In this document: positions 31,956-42,522 of the stretch, piece by piece
Layout: every line of letters starts with the position of its first letter
Position numbering within the stretch: position 1 is the stretch's first letter
Source of the DNA: Rhizopus sp. PT2906
Lineage: Eukaryota; Mucoromycota; Mucoromycetes; Mucorales; Rhizopodaceae
Reading direction: 5' to 3'
Length of the DNA: 45,510 nt
NCBI GenBank assembly: GCA_025529335.1
Contig: JAMYHX010000356.1
Coordinates: 1-45,510, forward strand
Notes under the pieces: generated by a model
The model's input: only the letters and a program-made list of their open reading frames with translations
Databases searched by the model: none
What the model was told of the DNA's origin: nothing
Position numbers and translations under genes: made by a program

Positions 31956-34132
31956 TTAATCGTAGAAAGAAGGAAGGAAGGATGGTGTGCTGTTTGAGCC
32001 GAGGAGCTCGACTTCTTTTCTCTTTCTGTCATTTGCGATCTTGTTGGCCATAACCATTGCCTGTTTGCCTTTGAAGACAAGCTGCAGAAGGGGCAAGAAG
32101 TCAACAGCCATGTTTTCTACAGCAGAAGGGAATTCAAACCTAGCTGTTCTGGTTATGCGGGCGATGTGCGAACCAACTGGAACGTCCAATACGACAAGCT
32201 CTAAACACAAACCTAAGAAATGAATCAGTAAATGAACTTTTTTGTAATATGCTTAACTAACCCATGACTATGAAGCCAACAGTGTATAGGCTGTTTGTCT
32301 TTCTTTGATTCTTTTGTACGAGTAAAGCAAGCATATCTCGAAGACTCTTGGGAACTTTCACGAGGCCATCGTCAAGGTACTTGACAGTATGCTGGTCATA
32401 TTTGGTGGTAAACTCTTCTTGAGTGTGGGCACGTGATATTCAGGTGACCTAGCGTACGGTGACTCTTGGTGTGTCTCCTTTGGTGTTAAAGAAGTATACT
32501 CTGAAGGGTGAAGCAAGAAGACCTTGATGAAAAAGGAAAAAGTGAGGGAATAAATTTGGCTTGGATAGGAACGGTGTGTTCGTAGTGGTTCCGATGTACT
32601 TTCGATGACTACGTCATGAATTGGTTCCTATTGGTGGAAGTATATCTCCAAATTTAGTATTTTCTTGTTTCCTTGTTGCTGGTCTGGTTGCTCTCACCTC
32701 ACCTCATAAAATATCACTATGGTTACCATTGTCTATCACTGCCCCCATCATCAAATGATATTTATTCACTTCATGACCTGTTTTTATTGTTAGATTCCCT
32801 TATCTTAATTATTTTATCATGTCATTTTGTTGTCCTTGTTCAATGCGTATAAATATCTAAAATTGTTGTATAATAAATGGGTATCGTCGTTATCTTTCAC
32901 GAATACGTTGATAATCATTTTTTACCTGATTATCCCCCAAAAACCATTTTTCTTTTATTTTACTTCAATAATAATTTCATTTTTCGAATTTATTATTGCG
33001 AACACTCCCCTTTACAACTATTATTGATTCTATCTTCTGGTGCCAATTGTGCGAAGTAGGTTTTTTCAGTCGGCCTTGGTTCTCGTAGCAATTGAAGGGA
33101 AATTAATAGATATCTATAATAGTTATACCAGTTGGTTCTCTGTTTTACCCCTTGCTTCAAAAAGAGTACCTTCTCCCTTAGTACATTTTCATACTTGTCA
33201 TCGGCAACTGTGACTGTGTCTTTTGCTACTTCACAAGTACCATACTCTTGCTGCCCGATTTTGAACATAATGTCCAACCTGGCCCCCATTGCTTTCCTCT
33301 GTCTCTTCTCCTTGGATTCGAGACCTCTTCCTTTGTTTTTGGCTAAAGCGACAGCCTTGCTAGCTACTTCGCCTAACAAGGCCTTCATTTGCCTGTCTCT
33401 AAATGCTCTGTATATGAAAGACCATACGTCATGCAACAGGTCTGCCTCCGAGAAATCGTTCAAGTCTAATTCGTCGCCATAGAGAAACAACTCTGCCATC
33501 CTCAAAATGCTTTCTTTGACCCATTTCTTGTCAAACTCATCGACAGGATCGTGTTGCTGGTTTTCTGCGAAAAGGTAGAGATCTTTGGCCGAAGCCCATT
33601 GTACATCGTAGCTGTCTAGATAAACAGTGAGGTCGTCGGGAATGCTAGGCAAATCCAGACGTCTGTACTGGCGAATCTCGTTTAGCTCCGCAGCAGTGAA
33701 GTGGTTACACCAAACTGGATCATTGGGATCCAAAATCAGAGAGTGTACAGGATGTTCATACATCGATTCCTGAGCTAGGTCCTTCATTTGATCATCAACA
33801 ATCTTGCCAGTAGATAATGTCCATTTTTGAGAAGCGTGAATGCTGTTGTAGACTTCAGTAATATGCTCCTTCTGTTGCTCAGTCAGCTTGTGGTTCATAG
33901 TGGAAGGCTTACTGCTGGGAATACTTGCTGGCTTTTGAAAATCTAGTCCTGCAAACCAATCGCGATTTGAGTCAAGGATTTTGACGGTCATTGTTTTGGC
34001 AACAGCCTTGATTCTTCTCTTCCAATTGCCTTTATACATGCTAAGGCTTTTTCCGTCGTAGTTACCTTGGATTGTTTCTACGAGATCTACAACTACATCG
34101 CTGATGTTAATTTCTTTCTGTTCATTGGCCAC
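31956..34132 (-). pseudogene. Mucorales-type gene of unknown, possibly nuclease, function, split by an LTR-like insertion
   Basis: The 5' part (34132 down to about 33060) reads about 350 residues without a stop. Its core has GEVASKAVALAKNKGRG, then KAMGARLDIMFKIG and EYGTCEVAK. The spacing of Asp, Glu and Lys (D..., E-V-A-K) is reminiscent of PD-(D/E)XK nuclease folds, an inference. After an LTR-like insert, the 3' part resumes at 32439-32262 and, after a 48-bp intron, 32212-31956. It contains VKYLDDGLVKVPKSLRDMLA and VGFIVMGLCLELVVLD, which I associate from memory with the tails of a large Mucorales-specific family. The start and promoter lie in the right arm of the inverted duplication. Whether the pieces once formed one frame needs comparison with an uninterrupted homologue. 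Confidence 0.55.
32577..33004 (-). mobile_element. LTR-like insertion of 428 bp with TGTTCG/CGAACA ends
   Basis: The segment is bounded by TGTTCG at 32577 and CGAACA at 33004, a perfect 6-bp inverted terminus. On the minus strand it is preceded by a purine tract (AAAGGGGAG, 33013-33005), which is what precedes a 3' LTR, so the orientation is probably minus. It is very AT-rich in its middle. No 5-bp target duplication is seen, so a truncated 3' end of an element is more likely than a clean solo LTR. It sits between the two parts of the unknown gene. Confidence 0.45.
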
Positions 34133-35446
34133 CTTAATTATCGAGGAGGCGATCTCTATTCAAAAAATTAGCTTCATTAGGAGATCATAAAAAGACTATT
34201 TATTAAATAGCAACGAACCGTCGTGGAAGAGTATTCTTTCGCGCATTTATAATTAATAGGTTGCTAAGAAACGCGAAAAATGGGTTAAAGCACTTTTTTT
34301 AAAAAGTCCTTTAATGTCAGAAGAGGTAAGAAGAAGACTGGATATATAAATTAAATGAAGTAAAGGGAAGCGAAATGAAATACCAGTATTTTAGACAAAG
34401 TGTTGGTTATCAAAGAAATAAATGTGGTTGATGGTGCTTCGTAAAACAGTGGTAGTTGAGAAAGGAGAGTGCTGAAAGCTGGAGTGCCAATGAGCTTGCC
34501 AGATACCTAGTAAAGTGCAGGCAAAATGTATTTACAGTGTTTCTTTCTAGATTTAAAAGTTGCAAGCTGCAATACTGCTCAAATATGCAGGAACCTTAGA
34601 GTCTTTTTAAGTCATAGAGTATAAAGATCAAACTTTTACTTGTCGTCTGTGATGATTCGTCATAATAGAGCTTTTGCTTTGCCTTCTACATAAAACTATA
34701 TTACACTTCTTTGACACCGGAATGACGATATCGAAACTTGGCCCTGACATGTTTCGAAGAAAACAAATTATAATATGAAATTGAATATCTAAAGATCATT
34801 ATTCAAAACGTAAATTGTGTATCTTTATAAACATATCAGGAAGGTTAGACGATAAATGTCGAATGATAGATAACTTCTTTTGAAAAAAAAAAAAAGGACA
34901 TTTTCTATTTCGATGATATGAAGTTTGTAACACATAGAAAATAGAAGTCAAAGAATAAGTACTTTGAAACAGGTTATACTGATTTGTTATAGAAATAGTC
35001 AGAGAGAATTCGATCTATTCTGTTTTTCTTTACAAGAGTGTTTACAATAAAAGATTTAACAATGGCTTATCCTTCTATTCAAACCGAGAGTGTTAGTATG
35101 AGCTAATCAATTATAGACCTTGTTGAACTGTTTATGTTAATTTCTTCAATCGGAAACAACAAAGGTTTACTGTCTGATTATGAATTTATGCATTACTTTA
35201 GTTTACCGAGTTGCGTTTTTATGTTGAGAATGTGTATCTTATAATACGATAGTATTTGTTGTAGAGTTGCTATATCTTGTATAATAAAATATTGCTTATC
35301 TTGTATGAGTTGAGCATGTTGCATTGTATACTTAACTGATGTTGATGCTACTACTGAGCTTGCTCACGTAATCAAAGCTCTATTTGCTAAAGTGCGACAC
35401 AGTACAGCACTGGCTTATAGAATGCTATTGAGGCATTGGTGAGTAA
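34018..35446 (-). repeat. Right arm of the 1,429-bp inverted duplication
   Basis: Reverse complement of 27514-28942. It contains the start of the unknown minus-strand gene, the shared upstream region, and on the plus strand the first part of the Crypton-like gene. At 35446 it meets unrelated DNA that carries the truncated gene at 35425-36004. The absence of visible differences between arms about 5 kb apart implies a recent duplication or ongoing gene conversion. Confidence 0.92.
35062..35446 (+). pseudogene. Truncated 5' copy of the Crypton-like recombinase gene
   Basis: The plus-strand mirror of the beginning of the minus-strand recombinase remnant: MAYPSIQTESVSMS with the same early stop, then DATTELAHVIKALFAKVRHS and the same GTGAGT donor. 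It is cut at 35446, a few bases into the intron, and has no downstream part. The shared stop shows that the gene was already broken, or was misread by me, before duplication. Confidence 0.45.
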
Positions 35447-36004
35447 AATCCAATCTTTTCTTTTTCATTTTTTGTCCTCTTTCTTGACACGGCGGCCTTC
35501 ATAAAGTTGATCTTGCGTCTGATACACCATTGGGCAAATGAATTACATGACTTATGGTTAAAGAAAGAAGTATATCGGGATACGACAGCCAATGTTTCAT
35601 CCATGGTAATATTTTTCATGTCATATACTTCATCATCACACGGGCTGAACGGTAAAAAAGTTTTGTTCAAAAACGTTATGATCATAGCTTTAGATACTAT
35701 TAACAGAAAATATTAAACATCAGCATTCAATTACAAATCAACCTGGCTATGACTTACACAGTTGCGCCTGGAGTGCATCTGTTATATGAGTTGTTTCCTC
35801 TAGAGTGGACAAGTATCTGCGGTATCGAAATGGGTTTATATTGATTTTACGCAAGGATACCAAAATAGGGTCTGTTGGATCATCAATGTAACACACATCA
35901 ATGTCTTTCATTTCATCAATTCTTTTTACAAGAACTGATGTATTGACTTTGTTGAATTATTCACCAAATAACATACAAACTGTCTGTTCTCGAGTTATGT
36001 TCAT
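35425..36004 (-). pseudogene. Unrecognised minus-strand gene truncated by the inverted-duplication boundary
   Basis: Exon 1 (36004-35758) starts MNITREQTVCMLFGE, meets a TAA, then continues in frame with VNTSVLVKRIDEMKDIDVCY to ALQAQL. A 60-bp GTAAGT..TAATAG intron leads to exon 2 (35696-35425), which contains NITMDETLAVVSRYTSFF and AQWCIRRKINFMKAAVS. The last seven residues come from the right arm, so the natural 3' end has been lost. The exon pair joins cleanly, so this was a real gene. I cannot name it. Confidence 0.45.
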
Positions 36005-36040
36005 ACTACTCTTGGGAGATGAAAACTAAGGTCTTGTTTT

Positions 36041-36104
36041 CTTGAAAATAAATGGTGCGGTTGAAAAACAACAAATTAAATGCCACACTCTTGTCCACAC
36101 TTCT
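36041..36104 (-). repeat. Right copy of the diverged inverted dispersed repeat
   Basis: Reverse-complement partner of 23758-23831, with shared cores AATGGTG(C/T)GGT(T/C)GAAAAACAA and a diverged (CA)-rich flank. It lies directly upstream of the truncated minus-strand gene and marks the right side of the accessory island. Confidence 0.6.
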
Positions 36105-37050
36105 CTACTCTTGCCTGCATTCTTTATCTATTTTATTTTCTAAAATGACTGTACATTTTCCTTGAAAAAGAAAAGTTTTCAGGAAAAAAGGTACTCAACT
36201 ATCAACATGCCCTTAATGCTTGATCCTCTGCTACTGTATATGAAGCAAATGTTATTTTAACATAGGAATCTTACGTATTTGTTGGAAAAGAGACTTTGAT
36301 AGTGTGGGGGCGAATAATGCGTCATAGCGCTTTAGAAATAATAAGCTTATGACATGATATGAAACAAAGGCATATTTTCTTATCTTTCGTAGCTGGGTTA
36401 GCTCGTTTTAGCATATCAACAACAATAATAAACTCAAACAAGGATTTGTTCATTTAGCTAAACACTCATATTTTGTACATAACATAGTTTCCAGTATCCT
36501 TAGTAGTGCTCATGCTAGTAAACTATTTCATTCACACATGGGTACAAAGACATTTTATTTGATTGTACTTGCTTTTTTCTAGGACAGAGAGCAAAAAATA
36601 TATTGTAAAAACAAAAGCACACACACATATATATAATAGAACTAATCATGTAGTTTAGGACAATCCCTACAAGAGTGTTAATATGTTTTAAAGCAGTACA
36701 GCATAACTAATTTACCTTGTCTTATGACTAAAAGCACCACATTGACAGCACTTGTAATTGACATGGTTTATAAGAGTTGATTGAGTAGTAGAACACATTA
36801 TTTAAAATAAAAAGTAAAGAAACTAGAAAGAAAAGATTATTATTTATACTATGATAAACAAGGAGAAAAAGTCTAGCAGTACTATTTGTTTTACAACTAT
36901 CCAACAGTAGACAAGTTGATATCACGTTGGGCAAATATAGAGTTTAGTTTGTTTCAACATTGGTTTCATGTTACGAGATAATAAAAGATCATTCTAAAGA
37001 GAATGAAAACAACAGAGCTTTATATTTCTTTTATTATGGAATCTGTTGAT
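36105..37050. other. Intergenic spacer, no gene seen
   Basis: About 950 bp downstream of the desaturase. AT-rich, with a CA/TA run near 36618-36638. No credible coding frame, RNA gene or transposon end. Confidence 0.6.
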
Positions 37051-38598
37051 TTAATGTATATGAGGCTTATTGCTTGCCCAGATATCTGCATTATATTTGG
37101 CCACTTCATTCATCAATCCTACTTGGTCTGCTACTGACTTGAGTGCGCCCAAGACAACACCATTACTTGTCGAGAAATTGTACATGTAATAATGAAGCCC
37201 TACTTCATCACAAAACTTTCGAACAAGAGGCACGCAAGCACGAAGATTGTGGCGAGGTATTCTTGGGAACAAGTGATGTACGGCTTGATATTGAAGCCCT
37301 CCGTGGAACCAGTCCAACCATTCGGGACAGTCAACATCCATTGTTGTTCGTAACATTTTGGCAGCAAAGGGTTCGTTTGGTCCCTTATCCTCTGTTGACA
37401 TACCAAAGTGAGACAGCGTGATTTGTACATGAAGAGGAAATGTGAGCATATAAGATACAAAAAGATAAGCAATACGGAGCTTCCATGTGGGCACATAAGA
37501 CAGGAGAGCACTGAACCAGATGAAGAAAAAGGTAATACCGATCAGTTCAAGTTTTCGGGTACGTACATTATTTGCAGTAAAGAGATAAACAAATGATAAT
37601 CGATGCAAGTTGAATCGACCAAAGGAAAGAATAAGGTAATACAGGTAGTGTTGGTATCTTACAAAGAATTTAGCTGCTGCGTCAAACGGCAAGACCCGCT
37701 TGTAGTAGGTTGAATAGACATTGTTGAAGAATTTGGTGGTGATGGCCAAAAATGGAAGGTGCTGAATGTCAGGGTCATGTTCAGGGTGATTTGTGACAAT
37801 GTGGTGCACATTATGGTTATCCTTCCACCAGCCTATACTTAGTCCACCAATGAAATCTGCAATAATCACGCCAATTATATGGTCAATTTCGCTTTTGCCT
37901 GTGATACCATTATGCCCGGCGTCGTGGGCCGTAAAGACGAGCTGGTGCCAAAACCCGGCCAGGAAGGCAGCACCGGCTATAAAGTGCCATGATTCTGTTC
38001 CTCTGAGAGTAAACCATAGTGCGAGGAATAAAAGGGTGATATATCGACAGCATTCTTCACCGTATTTCCAATAGTTACATTTGAACAGCCCACGTGCCTT
38101 GATTTCTTGCTCCAGGCGACGGTAAGCCTCTCTTACTTTATCTCTGTCCAGATCCCGTTGATCAACTGAATCCTGTGTGAGATCTTCAAAGTGAGATTTG
38201 TGTAATTCATCAATGGCGTCGTCAAATGCCTTGATTGTCATTCCACCTTCCCAAGTTGCTGTCAGTTCCTTATTGGGCCGTGTTATTTTATGCGGTCCTT
38301 GTGTCGTCGTTTCGGTCGTCTTTATGTCGATATAATCTCCAATATAGTATAAATGAATCATTTTCTCATATACTTTGGGGGGATGCAACGATCTGATTTC
38401 GTCAGTAACATCTCTTCCGAGAGCGCTCCTGAGAGACGCTTCACCTCCTGGATGTTTGGCGAGAAAGTTATTGATTTTGTATACTTTAGATTCAAATATG
38501 AATACAGCGTCTCCTCTTTTGACGTATTCTTGGAACTGGTCTTCACTAATAAATATTCGTGTTCTTGGTACTTCATTGATTTCTGTGTTGGGTGGCAT
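37051..38598 (-). CDS. Cytochrome b5-fusion front-end desaturase (sphingolipid delta-8 or fatty-acid delta-6 type)
   Basis: A single 515-residue exon. An N-terminal cytochrome b5 domain has the heme motif HPGG (49-52). Three histidine boxes follow: HDAGH (225-229), HNVHH (262-266), and QAVHH (438-442), where Gln replaces the first His as in all front-end desaturases. Hydrophobic pairs between them give the usual four-helix membrane layout in the ER. The surroundings GGLSIGWWKDNHNVHHIVTN and WFHGGLQYQAVHHLFPRIPR are those I associate with fungal delta-8 sphingolipid desaturases, which I therefore prefer over delta-6 acyl desaturase. Reaction: insertion of a double bond into the long-chain base of ceramide, or into linoleate if delta-6. 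Both chemistries share this fold, so substrate is not certain. Confidence 0.9.
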   Translation of the reverse strand: MPPNTEINEVPRTRIFISEDQFQEYVKRGDAVFIFESKVYKINNFLAKHPGGEASLRSALGRDVTDEIRSLHPPKVYEKMIHLYYIGDYIDIKTTETTTQGPHKITRPNKELTATWEGGMTIKAFDDAIDELHKSHFEDLTQDSVDQRDLDRDKVREAYRRLEQEIKARGLFKCNYWKYGEECCRYITLLFLALWFTLRGTESWHFIAGAAFLAGFWHQLVFTAHDAGHNGITGKSEIDHIIGVIIADFIGGLSIGWWKDNHNVHHIVTNHPEHDPDIQHLPFLAITTKFFNNVYSTYYKRVLPFDAAAKFFVRYQHYLYYLILSFGRFNLHRLSFVYLFTANNVRTRKLELIGITFFFIWFSALLSYVPTWKLRIAYLFVSYMLTFPLHVQITLSHFGMSTEDKGPNEPFAAKMLRTTMDVDCPEWLDWFHGGLQYQAVHHLFPRIPRHNLRACVPLVRKFCDEVGLHYYMYNFSTSNGVVLGALKSVADQVGLMNEVAKYNADIWASNKPHIH

Positions 38599-39735
38599 GA
38601 TTGACAGATCCTCAAGAAAAGGAATACGTTTAAAAAGAAAGAAGAGAAAGAGAGAGAGAGAAAAAAAAAAGATGGATTTAAAGAAAAGAGTCGTACAAAC
38701 GTAAGACTAATTGTTCGAAACTAAGAAAACCTAAAGGACAAGCCAATGAGCTGTCTGCCGATGAAAAACAAACTCCCCTTTTAATTAAAGCCCTATGGCT
38801 CATTTACCTGTCTTTTTTAAACCAGAAAGGGGAAAAGCTTTACCTTAATCCACTTTACATCTTGTATGGCTATGTTATAAAGATAAACAATATGAGATTA
38901 TCATTCAATCTGGCTACATAAAACTTAACAAGCAAAAAAGAAACAAAGATCCAATATCAGCCACACGAAATTGTAAACAGGAGATAGTGGCAGAATGAAC
39001 ATCAAAGTGTCTCATTGTTATGTTCATTTTCAAGCTAATACATGCTTCTTCTTCTTCTTCTTCTATGCTACGCGTATCAAAAAAAAAGAAGTTATTAATC
39101 GTATCTCATCGATGCTTCTTTTTCCGATGAAAAACAATCTGGTGATTATGTTTAAACAAAGTTTGACGCTTGTAAGAGTCACTCTTTGATTTAAAAGCGT
39201 CTATTAGTTCTAGAACAAGGTTAAAAAAGAAAAAGTGTATACATTATATTAGTGCATTCTACGTGTAAACTATTTCTCTCCTGATCATCCTTTTTAACCC
39301 AGGCAAAACTTAAAACCTTATCAGCTATATACACCTAAGGGTATTACCAGGTGTTAGAAACAATGTTCAAGCATCTCTTGTTTTTTTTTTTTTTGGGAAC
39401 ATGGCCTAGGCTGAGATAGAGACTTTATCTTTTCGTTTGCAAACACTGATAGACCGATCATTAAACTCGGTATATCTTTTGAATAAAGATAAACGCGCCA
39501 TTGCGAACAAGACATAGCTGATATAATTCAGCCTCAAAGCCAAGCATTTAGAACAAAAAAAAAGGCCCTAATAACAGCACAATTTCATTCAGATGACTTA
39601 CTTCTATAAGCAACATCTTGTCTGCTTAAATAAAATGGTTACTGTATGCTATCAATTGCCGTGACAATAAACAAAAGAGAAGTATGCAAGCTGAAATTGA
39701 TTTTCTCCATTTTTTTATTTTATTTTTATATCAAA
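38599..39735. other. Divergent promoter region between desaturase and CDC16
   Basis: About 1.1 kb between two divergent genes. Holds a GA run (38646-38662), a CTT run (about 39047-39063) and several poly-A/T tracts. No coding frame that I would defend. Confidence 0.6.
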
Positions 39736-42288
39736 ATGCATCGTAGATCGCGTACACCAATACGACATAATCCATACCAAACACCACCGAGACCTACCAC
39801 CGCCGCAGCTCGCTCTACCACACCAGGCGATGTTGACCCTGATTCCTCCCCAGCAGCATTTCGCATGGGGGGATACGAACTGATCAGTAGTCCTTTCTTT
39901 GATGATCACTTTCCTTCTGTCAGCTCATCTACACATGATCAATTCAGCATTTTGCCTGATGTTCCGCCTCCAGAAACAGCTCAAGAACGATTGAGAAACA
40001 TTAGACAGGATGCTCTGAGTTACCATTTACCAGGAACAGCTTGCTTTATTGGAGAAAAATTGATGGTTACGACAGGTAAAAGGCTTGTGTCAATTAAAGA
40101 TATATGTCTTTATGTTAAGATATTCCATAGATTCACTGAATGATATATATCAGCTTGCTCTTTGCTATTATCAAGTACAGCAATATGAACGAGCATTAGA
40201 TACTCTAAATAAAAAACAAACGATAAATAAAAGTGTCAAAGCAAGATATTTGGCAGCTCTGTGCTCGGTAAGATTCATACATATTATATAAACAAAAGCA
40301 TATGCTGACTCACAGTGTGTTTAGTTGGCCCTAGGAAATGCAAGAGATGTTTTGGACTATCTTGGAAAGAAAAACCCGTTTTCAGGAAAGGGCACGGTAA
40401 AAGGAAGAAGAAAGGATATATCAAAAGGTAAAAAGAGAAATTTATGAAAATGATGTGAATGTAAAACAGACAACAATTCAGGCCGTGCAGAAGAGGATGA
40501 ATCTGAAGGTTGTATAAAATTGGAATCCGTAATGTGCTATGTGCGAGGAAAGGCATATATGCTATTGAAAGACATTGACAATGCAAGAGAATGTTTTAAA
40601 GAAGCATTGCTGATAGATCTAAAATGCTATGATGCACTGGAAGCACTTGTGAAATACAACATGATGGGGGAGCATGCAGGTAGATTTGTCTTAAATGAAG
40701 ATCTATTTATATCTAACCTTGAGTTACAGAGTGGGAGTTTGTGATGACGCTTCCTTTCGATGACCACTGTGGACCTGATGCAGAATATTTTCGATATTTG
40801 TACGGCCTTAAACTAAAGAAAAATATTCTAAGTGACAGATACATGGATCCAGAGTCAGGGAACCTGTCCAACAGTTTAGATGTTCAATTAAGTATCGCTG
40901 AACGTTATTTCTCTGAAGGACGATATGAAGATTGTTTAAGTGTGTGCAAAAAGATCAGAACACAAGATCCCTATTTCAAAGAATCAACTCCCATGCTCCT
41001 TGCATGTTTATTTGAGTTGGATATGAAGATAGAACTATATGAATACGCACATGAACTTGCCGATAAGTCACAGCATGAAGATATCGCCTATCATGCCATA
41101 GGACTATACTACCTGTACATTAAAAAGAATCAAGAAGCTAGGCGATTCTTTACGTAAGCACTTTCAATACCATACACACACATATATATATATATGTCAA
41201 TGAGTTTTAATAACCTTCTATCATAGCAAAGCCATCAATCTCAATCAATTTGCAGAGCACTCTTGGCTAGGTTATGCTCAGTCATTTTCTGCTGAAAAAG
41301 ACCATGAACAGGCTATTAGCGCATATATGACATGTATCCGGCACATACCAGGGTAATTGGGGAGTTAAATGGCCCATAAAAGTATATGAACTGATGACAT
41401 GTTTAGATCTTATATACCCTTAATGCATATCGCAATGGAATACATGGAACAAAACAATATGGAAGCCGCCATTGAATACTTTACAAAATGCCTTGCAAAA
41501 AACAACACAGACCCGTTTCTGTATAATGAAGTAGCTGTCTATTATTATAAAAAAGGATTGTAAGTACTAGAATTGGATATACTCATCAAATCTTCTTGAC
41601 ATATCTCTGCGTGGTAGATTTATTCAAGCACGGGATTATTCACATACAGCATTGAAGCTTGCTAAAAGTCAACAATGCCGAAAACGTATACTCTGGGAGA
41701 AGATCTGGTGCAATCTAGGTCATGTGTATCGTCATGAACCGTAAGTGAATAAAAGTGACACAAATAACATACTCATTTCGTAATAGTTTGCGCAATTACG
41801 ATAGAGCATTGACCTGCTTTGAAAACGCACTAAACCGAAACCCAAAGAATACAGACGCACGAGCGACTGTAGGTATGATTTATCAGCTCAAGGGATGTAC
41901 TGCCAAGGCGATCCAGGAGTATCATCAGGCGCTTCGTGACGCCACAGATAATACGGAACTCATACAGGAATTGCTAGATATATCGCTTCGAACAAATGCA
42001 ACCACGCCCTTTGAAGATATCAATCCCTTCCTAGGCGGTGGTTTCGATGTATTCCAAATGGCAGAAAGTTTGAAGAACAGTCGAGACGAAGTAGATATCG
42101 AGTTGGACGAAACATATTGGGGAAACGAAAGAAAAGAAGAGGAGACTCATGAAAGTGTCGAAATTGAACTGGACGAGACGGACTTGGGGAATGAACGAAA
42201 GGAATATATGCGACACGATGAGCTGATGGATGATACAATTATTGGTGATGAAGGAGATAGGCCAAGTATGGGACGTGATTGGCTTTAA
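39736..42288 (+). CDS. CDC16: Anaphase-promoting complex TPR subunit CDC16/APC6 (Cut9)
   Basis: Nine exons, 39736-40075, 40131-40267, 40325-40427, 40470-40679, 40730-41153, 41227-41352, 41407-41559, 41618-41740 and 41787-42288, join in frame to about 705 residues (fission yeast Cut9 is 671). The N-terminus is basic and Ser/Thr/Pro-rich. The rest is a superhelix of TPRs: YQLALCYYQVQQYERALDTL, LGYAQSFSAEKDHEQAISAY, YNEVAVYYYKKGLFIQARDY and FENALNRNPKNTDARATVGM are clear repeats, in the order seen in Cut9. The tail is strongly acidic. It is a scaffold arm of the APC/C ubiquitin ligase that triggers mitotic exit. The third intron is only 42 bp. Confidence 0.93.
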
Positions 42289-42389
42289 TTAAAAGCATCC
42301 TTTCTCAGCGGTAAATATACAATGTAGATAGACAATAGTCCACAAAGTGTACACTCTAGTAAATAATAAACTGTTCTTGTGTACATGAG

Positions 42390-42392
<3 letters not shown>

Positions 42393-42427
<35 letters not shown>
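42393..42427. repeat. (AG)n microsatellite
   Basis: An uninterrupted GA run of about 35 bp between CDC16 and the tafazzin gene, roughly 100 bp upstream of the latter's ATG, hence within its promoter. Confidence 0.95.
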
Positions 42428-42430
<3 letters not shown>

Positions 42431-42522
42431 TTCCACCCTCATAACATAAAAAGAACAATAAAAACGCCGACTGAAAAATGCAACCCCTATAATTTGCAAC
42501 AGTCTTTTTCAAAGACAATGTC

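Noticed and set aside
27514..35446. Reading the inverted arms as terminal repeats of one giant transposon
   Set aside because: The outer flanks show no target-site duplication. Both arm boundaries cut through genes (one a few bases into an intron), which fits an inverted duplication better than transposon termini.
36728..36934. 68-codon minus-strand frame downstream of the desaturase
   Set aside because: Composition follows AT-rich noncoding DNA and no recognisable motif is present.
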